This document shows positions 57,133 to 64,000 of a DNA stretch of 64,000 nucleotides, in pieces. The DNA comes from Paraburkholderia sp. BCC1884 (GTDB lineage: Bacteria; Pseudomonadota; Gammaproteobacteria; Burkholderiales; Burkholderiaceae): NCBI RefSeq assembly GCF_900996225.1, contig NZ_CAAJGL010000044.1, forward strand, positions 106,743 through 170,742. Reading direction: 5' to 3'. A program made the position numbers and the translations under genes. The notes below the pieces were generated by a model. The model worked only from the letters and a program-made list of their open reading frames with translations, ran no database searches and was not told the DNA's origin. Each line of letters opens with the position of its first letter. Position 1 is the first letter of the stretch.

Positions 57133-58437
57133 TCACAGTCCCGACGTGCGTTTGTCTATCACGCGTCGCGCTTTGCCGACCGAACGCTCGATGCCGTTCA
57201 CACCCAGCACATTCACCACCGCACTCACGCCGATCAGCGCCTTGATGTCGTAAGTCAGCGCCTGCTTTGCCGTGTTCAACGCAGCGGTGTCCGGCGCGGT
57301 TTCCGGGCACGGCTCGACGTTCAACGTCAGTACATCGAGCGGGCCTTCCTTCGTCAGCACGATCTGGTAGTGAGGCGCGAGCGCTTGCTGCTTGAGCAGC
57401 AACTCTTCGATCTGCGTCGGAAACACGTTCACGCCGCGCACGATCATCATGTCGTCCGAGCGGCCCGTGATCTTTTCCATGCGGCGCATGGTGCGCGCGC
57501 TGCCCGGCAGAAGGCGAGTCAGGTCGCGGGTGCGGTAGCGGATGATCGGCAGCGCTTCCTTGGTTAGCGACGTGAATACGAGTTCGCCGAGTTCGCCGTC
57601 CGGCAAAACCTCGCCGGTTTCCGGGTCGATGATTTCGGGGTAGAAGTAATCTTCCCAGATGGTCGGGCCGTCCTTCGTCTCCACGCACTCCGAAGCGACG
57701 CCGGGGCCCATCACTTCGGACAGGCCGTAGATATCCACAGCATCGATGCCCATGCGCTTTTCGATCGCGTGACGCATGTCGTTGGTCCACGGCTCCGCGC
57801 CGAAAATGCCGATGCGCAGCGAACAATTGGCGGGATCGATGCCTTGGCGTTCGAGTTCGTCCGCGATCGAAAGCATGTAGCTCGGCGTCACCATGATGAT
57901 GTCCGGCCGGAAGTCCTGGATCAGTTGCACCTGCTTTTCCGTCTGGCCGCCGCCGAAGGGGATCACGGTGAGCCCAGCGCGCTCAGCGCCGTAATGCGCG
58001 CCGAGGCCCCCGGTGAACAGGCCATAGCCATAACTTATGTGAACCTTGTCGCCGCGCTTCGCGCCGGCGGCGCGGATGGAGCGCGCGACGAGATTGGCCC
58101 ACGTGTCGATATCGCGTGCGGTATAGCCCACCACGGTCGGCTTGCCGGTCGTGCCCGACGACGCGTGGATCCGCGAAATCTGCTCTTGCGGCACGGCGAA
58201 CATTCCGAACGGATAGTTGTCGCGCAGATCTTTCTTGGTGGTGAAGGGAAAGCGCGCCAGATCTGCGAGCGTTTTCACTTCGCTCGGGTGGACGCCGGCT
58301 TCATCGAACTTGCGCCGATACACCGGCGAATTTTCATAGGCATGATTCAACGACCATTTGAGCCGTTCAAGTTGGAGCGCGGCGAGTTCGTCGCGGCTGG
58401 CGGTCTCGATCGGATCGAGCGGAAGGGCGGTGGTCAT
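57133..58437 (-). CDS. paaK: Phenylacetate-CoA ligase
   Basis: Activates phenylacetate to phenylacetyl-CoA with ATP, the entry step of the pathway. The 434-residue AMP-forming ligase has the P-loop SSGTTGKPTVVGY (about 93-105), IFGAEPW (about 214-220), DIYGLSEVMGPGVASEC (about 235-251), YRTRDLTRL (about 302-310), and GRSDDMMIVRGVNVFP (about 325-340). The ATG at 58437 gives the usual length; the frame is open upstream. It is last in the minus-strand block paaN-paaJ-paaG-paaI-paaK, 184 bases after paaI. Confidence 0.96.
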   Translation of the reverse strand: MTTALPLDPIETASRDELAALQLERLKWSLNHAYENSPVYRRKFDEAGVHPSEVKTLADLARFPFTTKKDLRDNYPFGMFAVPQEQISRIHASSGTTGKPTVVGYTARDIDTWANLVARSIRAAGAKRGDKVHISYGYGLFTGGLGAHYGAERAGLTVIPFGGGQTEKQVQLIQDFRPDIIMVTPSYMLSIADELERQGIDPANCSLRIGIFGAEPWTNDMRHAIEKRMGIDAVDIYGLSEVMGPGVASECVETKDGPTIWEDYFYPEIIDPETGEVLPDGELGELVFTSLTKEALPIIRYRTRDLTRLLPGSARTMRRMEKITGRSDDMMIVRGVNVFPTQIEELLLKQQALAPHYQIVLTKEGPLDVLTLNVEPCPETAPDTAALNTAKQALTYDIKALIGVSAVVNVLGVNGIERSVGKARRVIDKRTSGL

Positions 58438-58621
58438 CGAATGTCTCCTTGCTGCCTCAATGCTTGGGTCTGATATAGGTGCGTCTGGGTGCAAAAAAAA
58501 TCTGGGCTGATCGCGGTCATACGGTTATGCGGCCATGTGATCGAGCGATCTGGCGGCCCGGCGTTAGCGAACACTCGCAATGGCGCGCGTTGGCCGCCGG
58601 ATGCGGCGCGGGTTCGCGGAT

Positions 58622-59083
58622 TCAATCGTCAGTGGGAATCAGGTTGCCTTTGATTTGCGCCGATTTGCCGCGAAACATGGCGACGGTCTCGTCAGCGCGA
58701 TTGGTGACGCGAATATCGTAGATGCCGGTGCGGCCGCTCTGGGTCTGTTCGATGGCTTCCGCCGTCAGCACGTCGCCGCCTGATACCGGCCGCAGGAATT
58801 CGATCGAGCAGCCCGCTGCGACTGTGTTGATGTTGTACGAGTTGCAGGCGAAGGCGAAAGTCGAATCCGCAAGCGTGAAGATCAGTCCGCCGTGGCAAAT
58901 CTGGTGGCCGTTCAGAAAGTCGTTGCGCACCGGCATGCGCAGACGCGCATAACCTGGGCGCACTTCGAGGATTTCGAGCCCGAGCGCCCGGCTGCACGCA
59001 TCGTTTTCGTACATTGCGGCAGCGGTTGCGCGTGCTAGTTCGTCGGGCGTCATCTGGCTGGCGTGTTTGGCTTGAGTGGACAT
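58622..59083 (-). CDS. paaI: Hydroxyphenylacetyl-CoA thioesterase PaaI
   Basis: A hot-dog thioesterase that releases CoA from stalled ring intermediates of the paa pathway. The 153-residue protein has the family signature NGHQICHGGLIFTLADSTFAFACN (in pieces, about 58-81), with the HGG loop and catalytic Asp of the LADS segment. The start ATG at 59083 is one base from the paaG stop, so the genes are coupled. A long open frame upstream is an unrelated shadow of paaG. Confidence 0.95.
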   Translation of the reverse strand: MSTQAKHASQMTPDELARATAAAMYENDACSRALGLEILEVRPGYARLRMPVRNDFLNGHQICHGGLIFTLADSTFAFACNSYNINTVAAGCSIEFLRPVSGGDVLTAEAIEQTQSGRTGIYDIRVTNRADETVAMFRGKSAQIKGNLIPTDD

Positions 59084-59084
59084 A

Positions 59085-59876
59085 TCAGCGGCCCTCGAAG
59101 CGCGGCGCGCGCTTGTCGACGAAGGCTTGCACACCCTCTGCGTAATCGTGCGACGCGCCGAGTTCGCGCTGCAGATCGCGCTCCAGATCGAGTTGCTGAT
59201 CGAGGGTTTGCGTCGCGCCCGTGCGCATGGCCAGTTTGATGGCGGCGATAGCGCGCGTGGGTTGCTGCGCGAGTCGCGCGGCCAGCTGCGTGGCGGTGGC
59301 GATGAGTTCGATGTCGTCGACCGTCTGCCAGATGAGGCCCCAGCTTTCGGCTTTCTCCGCGCTGAGTTTGTCGCCGGTGATGGCGAGCCCCAATGCTCGC
59401 GCCATGCCGACACGTTGCGGCAGGAACCAGGTCCCGCCCGAGTCGGGTACCAGGCCGATCTTCACGAAGGCCTGAATGAAGCTGGCGCCGCGAGCCGCCA
59501 GCACGAGATCGCATGCGAGCGCGAGATTGGCGCCGGCACCGGCAGCCGTGCCGTTGACTGCGGCGATAACCGGCAACTCGAGCGCTTGCAGACGACGGAT
59601 CAGCGGATTGAAATGTTCGTCGATCAGCTTGCCGAGATCGGTCATCGCGCCTGGCGTGAAGTCGAGGTCGGCAAGATCCTGCCCGGCACAGAAACCACGG
59701 CCGGCGCCCGTCAGGACGAGTGCGCGGGCGCCGGACGTTTCCACCTCGTCGAGCGCCGCGCTCAACTCCAGGTGCATGGCGCGCGTGAAGCTATTGAGCT
59801 TATCCGGACGATTCAGCGTAATGGTGGCTACATGGCTCGACGCGTCGATGTCGAGGCGGATCGCTTCATATGACAT
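59085..59876 (-). CDS. paaG: 1,2-epoxyphenylacetyl-CoA isomerase PaaG
   Basis: Converts ring-1,2-epoxyphenylacetyl-CoA to the oxepin form and also isomerises later intermediates. The 263-residue crotonase-fold protein has TLNRPDKLNSFTRAMH (about 20-35), AGRGFCAGQDLADLDF (about 58-73), the oxyanion-hole region NGTAAGAGANLALACD (about 109-124), and KIGLVPDSGGTWFLPQRVG (about 138-156), where Asp takes the catalytic position as in PaaG. It is flanked by paaJ, 50 bases upstream, and paaI. Confidence 0.94.
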   Translation of the reverse strand: MSYEAIRLDIDASSHVATITLNRPDKLNSFTRAMHLELSAALDEVETSGARALVLTGAGRGFCAGQDLADLDFTPGAMTDLGKLIDEHFNPLIRRLQALELPVIAAVNGTAAGAGANLALACDLVLAARGASFIQAFVKIGLVPDSGGTWFLPQRVGMARALGLAITGDKLSAEKAESWGLIWQTVDDIELIATATQLAARLAQQPTRAIAAIKLAMRTGATQTLDQQLDLERDLQRELGASHDYAEGVQAFVDKRAPRFEGR

Positions 59877-59926
59877 TGGGTGTCTCCTCTATGTCTGTTT
59901 GATCGATGGCCCGGCAGGTATCGGCG

Positions 59927-61129
59927 TCAGAGCCGCTCGATGACCAGCGCGATGCCTTGGCCCACGCCGATACACATCGTGCAGAGCGCGAAACGGCCGT
60001 TGATCCGCTCCAGTTGATACAGCGCGGTCGTGATCAGACGCGCGCCCGATGCGCCAAGCGGGTGGCCGAGCGCAATGGCTCCGCCGTTCGGGTTGACGCG
60101 CGGGTCGTCGTCGCGCAAGCCGAGGGTGCGCAGAACGGCCAAACCTTGCGATGCGAACGCTTCGTTCAACTCGATCACGTCGAATTGTTCGAGCGTCATG
60201 CCGAGTTGCTTGAGCAGCTTTTGCGTGGCCGGCGCCGGGCCAATGCCCATGATGCGCGGTTCGACGCCCGCCGTGGCCATGCCCACGACACGCGCGCGTC
60301 GGCGCAGGCCGTATTGGTCGGCTGCTTGCTGGTTCGCGAGCAGCAGCGCGCAGGCGCCATCGTTCACGCCCGACGCATTGCCGGCCGTCACGCTGCCGTC
60401 AGGACGAACCACGCCCTTGAGCTTGCCGAGGGTTTCGAGGGACGTTTCGCGCAGATGCTCGTCGAGCATCACGCGCAGCGGGTCGCCTTTCTTTTGCGGG
60501 ATTTCAACGCCGACAATTTCCTGCGCCAACGTGCCGTCCTGTTGCGCGCGGGCCGCTTTTTGCTGGCTCGCGAGCGCGAACGCGTCCTGATCGGCGCGGC
60601 TGATGCTGAACTCGACGGCGACGTTCTCCGCCGTTTCCGGCATCGAGTCCACGCCGTACTGGCGTTTCATCAACGGGTTGATGAAACGCCAGCCGATCGT
60701 CGTGTCGTAAATGTCGGCCTGACGTGAGAATGCGCTATTGGCTTTGCCCATGACGAACGGCGCACGAGTCATGCTTTCTACGCCGCCAGCGATCATCAGG
60801 CGCGCTTCACCGGCTTTGATCGCGCGGGCAGCCGTACCGACCGCGTCCATGCCCGAACCACACAAGCGGTTGATCGTTGCGCCCGGCGCCTCGGTGGGCA
60901 AGCCAGCCAGCAGCGCCGACATGCGGGCGACGTTGCGATTGTCTTCGCCGGCCTGATTGGCGCAGCCGTAGATGACGTCATCGAGCACGCGCCAGTCGAC
61001 GCCGGGGTTGCGCTTGATCAGTGCTTTGATCGGCACCGCGCCGAGGTCGTCGGCGCGGACATCTTTCAGAGCGCCGCCGTAGCGGCCGATGGGGGTGCGA
61101 ATCGCGTCGCAAATGAAGGCGTCGTTCAT
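59927..61129 (-). CDS. paaJ: 3-oxoadipyl-CoA/3-oxo-5,6-dehydrosuberyl-CoA thiolase
   Basis: Cleaves acetyl-CoA from beta-ketoacyl-CoA intermediates at two steps of the paa route. The 400-residue thiolase has the acyl-accepting Cys90 in NRLCGSGMDAVG, NEAFASQGLAVLR (about 322-334), the His in NGGAIALGHPLGASGAR (about 350-366), and the final Cys in LCTMCIGVGQG (about 382-392). PcaF is near-identical in function and sometimes used as the name; the neighbouring paa genes favour PaaJ. It lies between paaN and paaG. Confidence 0.93.
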   Translation of the reverse strand: MNDAFICDAIRTPIGRYGGALKDVRADDLGAVPIKALIKRNPGVDWRVLDDVIYGCANQAGEDNRNVARMSALLAGLPTEAPGATINRLCGSGMDAVGTAARAIKAGEARLMIAGGVESMTRAPFVMGKANSAFSRQADIYDTTIGWRFINPLMKRQYGVDSMPETAENVAVEFSISRADQDAFALASQQKAARAQQDGTLAQEIVGVEIPQKKGDPLRVMLDEHLRETSLETLGKLKGVVRPDGSVTAGNASGVNDGACALLLANQQAADQYGLRRRARVVGMATAGVEPRIMGIGPAPATQKLLKQLGMTLEQFDVIELNEAFASQGLAVLRTLGLRDDDPRVNPNGGAIALGHPLGASGARLITTALYQLERINGRFALCTMCIGVGQGIALVIERL

Positions 61130-61252
61130 AGGGATCCCTGCTGGCGCGGACCGGCGCGAATGCCGATCCGATGTCTCATGTTAGTAGGGGCACGCGGCTC
61201 GGTCCATTCGGCCAAATGGCATAGGACAAAACGAGTGCCCGTCTTATGCCAT

Positions 61253-62953
61253 TCAACCAGCTACCGCCGGCGCCGCTTTCGGTTCAACATGAACGCGGCT
61301 TTGAACGACGCGGAAGCGGTTCGCGACGAAGGCCGCGTCGGCCAGCGCGGCGTTCGCCGCCGGGTTCGCACCCGTGCCGTGGAAGTCGGAGAAGGCCGCG
61401 GATTGGTTGACGAACACTCCGCCCGTCAGGTTGATCGAGAGTGCTACGCCGCCCTGGATCGATGCTTCATGTGCCGCTTCGAGCACGCCTTCGTCTGTGC
61501 TGTAGACCGACAGCGTCAGCGCGCCGTGTTCGGCAGCAATGGCGCCCGCGAGTTCGAGCGATTGCGCGGTCGAATCGGTGGCGATGACGAACGAGATCGG
61601 GCCGAACCATTCTTTGGTGACATTCGCGTGGTCGGTAGCGGCATCCAGTTGAAGCACGAGCGGCGTGCGCACGCGGGCGCCGGCAAACGCCGGGTGTTCG
61701 AGCGTCTGGCTTTCGACGAGGACGCGGCCAAGCTTGGCGGCTTCGTCTATGCGCTGGATGACACCTTCGTTCTGAATCGCGCCAAGCAGTTCGACTGCAC
61801 GGGCCGGGTCGGCGGCAAGTTTTTGCACGGAGCCGGCAATCGCCTGAGCTACTTCGTCGAAGCTGAGCGTGCCATCGGCGGTACGGATGCCGTCGCGTGG
61901 CACGTAGATGTTCTGCGGCGCGGTGCACATCTGGCCCGAGTACAGCGCGAGCGAGAAGGCGATGTTGCGAGCGGCGGCTTTGATGTCGTCGACCGAGTCG
62001 ATCACGATCTGGTTGACGCCGGCTTTCTCTGTGTAGACCTGTGCCTGGTGCGCGTTCCGTTCGAGCCACGTGCCGTTCTGCGTGCTGCCGGTGAAGTCGA
62101 TGAGCTTGATTTCCGGACGCAGAGCAAGGTCTTGCACGAGTGCGCCGTCGTTCGGCTCGGTGGCGAGCAGCGTGATGATGTTCGGGTCGAAGCCTGCTTC
62201 GCGCAAGACATCACGTGCAATCCGCACGGTCAGCGCGAGCGGCAGGATGGCGCCCGGGTGCGGCTTGACGATGACTGTGTTGCCAGTGGCCAGGTCGGCG
62301 AACAGACCTGGGTAGCCGTTCCAGGTCGGGAAAGTGCAGCAGCCGAGTACGAGGCCGGTGCCACGCGGCACGACCGTATAGCGCTTGTGCATGGCGAGCG
62401 GCGGGTTTTTGCCTTGTGGCTTTTCCCAGTGGGCGTCGGCGGGAATGCGGCGCAACTGGTCCCACGCATAGACAACGGCTTCGAGCGCACGGTCTTGGGC
62501 ATGCGGGCCGCCAGCCTGGAAGGCCATCATGAATGCCTGACCGGTCGTGTGCATCACGCTGTAGCCGATTTCGAAGCTGGCGCGGTTCACGCGCGCGAGG
62601 ATTTCCAGGCACACGCCGATCCACGCCTTCGGGCCGGCGGCGCGCCAGCCTTTCTGTGCGGCGGCGGCTGCGGCGATCAGGGCGTCGGGGTCGGCCTTCG
62701 GGTAGCGTACGCCAAGCGGGAAGCCGAACGGCGAGACTTCGGCCCCGACGGTTTCGCCCGTCGACGGCTGGTCAAGTTCGAACGTTTGGTTGAGAAGTGC
62801 TTTGAATGCGGCCTCACCGTCCGCGTTAGCTGTTTCCCCGTACACTTTCGGACTGGGCATCTCGACGAACGGGCTCCAGTAGCCGCGCGTTTCAACCGCG
62901 GTGAGTGCCTTTTGCAGCGTGTCTTCGTGCTTGGTGAATAGCGGATGTGTCAT
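61253..62953 (-). CDS. paaN: Phenylacetate-degradation aldehyde dehydrogenase PaaN (PaaZ-type, no hydratase domain)
   Basis: Expected to oxidise the semialdehyde produced by ring opening of oxepin-CoA. The 566-residue aldehyde dehydrogenase-like protein has the nucleotide-binding GLVLGCCTFPTWNGYPGLFADLATGN (in pieces, about 204-228), VKPHPGAILPLA (about 231-242), FTGSTQNG (about 285-292), and catalytic Cys in LYSGQMCTAPQN (about 336-347). E. coli PaaZ is about 680 residues with a C-terminal MaoC hydratase; that domain is absent here, so ring hydrolysis needs another protein. Burkholderia genes in this position have been called paaZ or paaN. ATG 62953 is chosen over upstream ones in the divergent promoter. 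Confidence 0.9.
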   Translation of the reverse strand: MTHPLFTKHEDTLQKALTAVETRGYWSPFVEMPSPKVYGETANADGEAAFKALLNQTFELDQPSTGETVGAEVSPFGFPLGVRYPKADPDALIAAAAAAQKGWRAAGPKAWIGVCLEILARVNRASFEIGYSVMHTTGQAFMMAFQAGGPHAQDRALEAVVYAWDQLRRIPADAHWEKPQGKNPPLAMHKRYTVVPRGTGLVLGCCTFPTWNGYPGLFADLATGNTVIVKPHPGAILPLALTVRIARDVLREAGFDPNIITLLATEPNDGALVQDLALRPEIKLIDFTGSTQNGTWLERNAHQAQVYTEKAGVNQIVIDSVDDIKAAARNIAFSLALYSGQMCTAPQNIYVPRDGIRTADGTLSFDEVAQAIAGSVQKLAADPARAVELLGAIQNEGVIQRIDEAAKLGRVLVESQTLEHPAFAGARVRTPLVLQLDAATDHANVTKEWFGPISFVIATDSTAQSLELAGAIAAEHGALTLSVYSTDEGVLEAAHEASIQGGVALSINLTGGVFVNQSAAFSDFHGTGANPAANAALADAAFVANRFRVVQSRVHVEPKAAPAVAG

Positions 62954-63000
62954 GGCAGAGGGGCTTGGCTGTACGTTGGGAAGAGCCTGTCGAATAATTG

Positions 63001-63014
63001 ACCGACCGGTTGGT
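63001..63014. promoter_or_regulatory. PaaR-like TetR operator between paaN and paaF
   Basis: ACCGACCGGTTGGT is a 14-bp palindrome with one mismatched pair, resembling ACCGACCGGTCGGT, which I recall as the site of the TetR-type PaaR of betaproteobacteria. It overlaps TTGACC (62998-63003), a -35-like hexamer for paaF, and lies midway between the divergent starts. Confidence 0.6.
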
Positions 63015-63085
63015 TGGTGAATGGTAGCATTATTAAGACGGCCGCGCGAAGCGTTTTCGCGTGCGATCAATCATCAGGAGGCGGC

Positions 63086-63862
63086 ATGGCTTACGAGAAC
63101 ATTCTGGTAGAGACGCGGGGCAGGGTTGGGCTGGTTACGTTGAATCGGCCGAAGGCGTTGAATGCACTAAATGACGCATTGATGGACGAACTGGGCGCCG
63201 CGCTGCGTGAGTTCGATGCCGACGACGAGATCGGGGCGATCGTGATTACGGGCAGCGAGAAGGCGTTCGCCGCCGGCGCCGATATCGGCATGATGGCCAC
63301 ATACACCTATATGGATGTGTACAAGGGCGACTACATCACCCGTAACTGGGAAACGGTTCGCTCCATCCGCAAGCCGATCATTGCCGCGGTGGCGGGCTTC
63401 GCGCTTGGGGGCGGCTGCGAGTTGGCGATGATGTGCGACATCATCTTCGCCGCCGACACAGCCAAATTCGGTCAACCGGAAATCAAGCTCGGTGTCATGC
63501 CAGGCGCCGGCGGGACCCAGCGCCTGCCGCGCGCGGTCTCGAAGGCAAAGGCGATGGACATGTGTCTCACCGCCCGTTTCATGGACGCTGTCGAAGCGGA
63601 GCGTTCCGGTCTGGTTTCTCGCGTGATTCCTGCCGCCTCTCTTCTTGACGAGGCGGTGGCCGCTGCGGCAACCATCTCCGAGTTCCCGCTGCCGGCGGTG
63701 ATGATGGTGAAGGAGTCGGTCAACCGCGCCTACGAAACGACGCTCGCGGAAGGCGTTAACTTCGAGCGTCGCCTGTTCCATTCTCTCTTTGCCACCGAGG
63801 ATCAGAAGGAAGGGATGGCTGCGTTCGTGGAAAAGCGCAAACCGGTTTTCAAGCATCGTTAA
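63086..63862 (+). CDS. paaF: 2,3-dehydroadipyl-CoA hydratase PaaF
   Basis: An enoyl-CoA hydratase that hydrates 2,3-dehydroadipyl-CoA in the beta-oxidation part of the pathway. The 258-residue crotonase has [16 protein letters not shown] (about 18-33), the loop [15 protein letters not shown] (about 56-70), the oxyanion-hole and first Glu in [16 protein letters not shown] (about 104-119), and the second Glu in [21 protein letters not shown] (in pieces, about 130-150). Both Glu residues of a hydratase are present. A strong AGGAGG (63075-63080) precedes the ATG. It is divergent from paaN. Confidence 0.95.
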   Translation: MAYENILVETRGRVGLVTLNRPKALNALNDALMDELGAALREFDADDEIGAIVITGSEKAFAAGADIGMMATYTYMDVYKGDYITRNWETVRSIRKPIIAAVAGFALGGGCELAMMCDIIFAADTAKFGQPEIKLGVMPGAGGTQRLPRAVSKAKAMDMCLTARFMDAVEAERSGLVSRVIPAASLLDEAVAAAATISEFPLPAVMMVKESVNRAYETTLAEGVNFERRLFHSLFATEDQKEGMAAFVEKRKPVFKHR

Positions 63863-63882
63863 TACGCTTGTCAAAATAACGC

Positions 63883-63911
63883 TTGCAAGGCCCGGTTTGG
63901 GTCGCTAGAAT
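63883..63911 (+). promoter_or_regulatory. Strong sigma-70 promoter near the right edge
   Basis: TTGCAA (63883-63888), exactly 17 bases, and TAGAAT (63906-63911), reading out of the window. No start codon of a convincing gene follows before 64000, so the target is outside; a stable RNA gene or operon is possible. Confidence 0.55.
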
Positions 63912-64000
63912 CTCGCTCTTTCGTGCTTCGGACACCGGGGCACGGGGAGGCGGGAGAGCCAGCAATGGCAAGGGTTTGAGCGGGTTGGACGGGTTTGGGA

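Overview
This window looks like a stretch of the main chromosome of a Burkholderia-group betaproteobacterium, most likely Paraburkholderia. The support is high GC, dense housekeeping gene order and protein sequences that read like that group throughout (tatABC next to petABC-sspAB, hemA-prfA-prmC-grxD-ubiX, rpe-gph-trpEGDC, and a divergent paaF / paaN-paaJ-paaG-paaI-paaK block). There is no prophage, insertion sequence, CRISPR array or secretion island. The genus call is inference from remembered synteny, not from a search.

Layout. 1-9 kb: a HIT protein, the Tat translocase (tatABC), a DegS-like periplasmic protease, a Nif3-like protein, the cytochrome bc1 operon (petABC), the SspA/SspB stringent-starvation and ClpXP-adaptor pair, and a tRNA-Thr(UGU). 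9-20 kb: methyltransferases, a flavoprotein, a DUF1415 protein, a TetR regulator divergent from an MFS transporter, a nitroreductase, a second MFS transporter and a YegD-like Hsp70. 20-29 kb: a cold-shock protein with a long leader, an APC permease, a YgiD dioxygenase, then ubiX, grxD, prmC, prfA and hemA, and an orphan response regulator with a degenerate receiver. 29-35 kb: aminopeptidase P, a HAD hydrolase, a DUF748/AsmA-like protein and EttA. 35-41 kb: the ugpBAEC glycerol-3-phosphate importer and a divergent GDPD-like lipoprotein whose metal-binding residues are replaced. 41-49 kb: YchF, a UbiH-type hydroxylase, DsbC, an M61 peptidase, AzoR, Ung and a CYTH protein. 49-55 kb: trpC, trpD, trpG, trpE, gph and rpe. 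55-64 kb: ApaG, MltA and the lower phenylacetate pathway (paaK, paaI, paaG, paaJ, paaN, divergent paaF). A strong promoter at the right edge probably serves a gene outside the window.

How the genes work together. The Rieske subunit PetA has a twin-arginine motif and is expected to be a client of the neighbouring Tat system. Ugp genes import glycerol-3-phosphate and related esters, probably under phosphate control. The paa block activates phenylacetate to its CoA ester, isomerises and opens the ring, and carries out beta-oxidation.

Most interesting signals. No wholly new multi-gene system is evident. The strongest unlisted signal is a 24-codon leader ORF with three Trp codons just before its stop, followed by a hairpin and a U-run, between gph and trpE: a classical-looking trp attenuator. 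Next are the GDPD-like lipoprotein that has lost three catalytic positions, the response regulator with Glu in place of the phospho-accepting Asp, a 33-bp dispersed repeat present once between genes and once inside a flavoprotein gene, a PaaR-type operator, and a Pho-box-like site at ugpB. Only the sequence was read; no database search or folding program was run.
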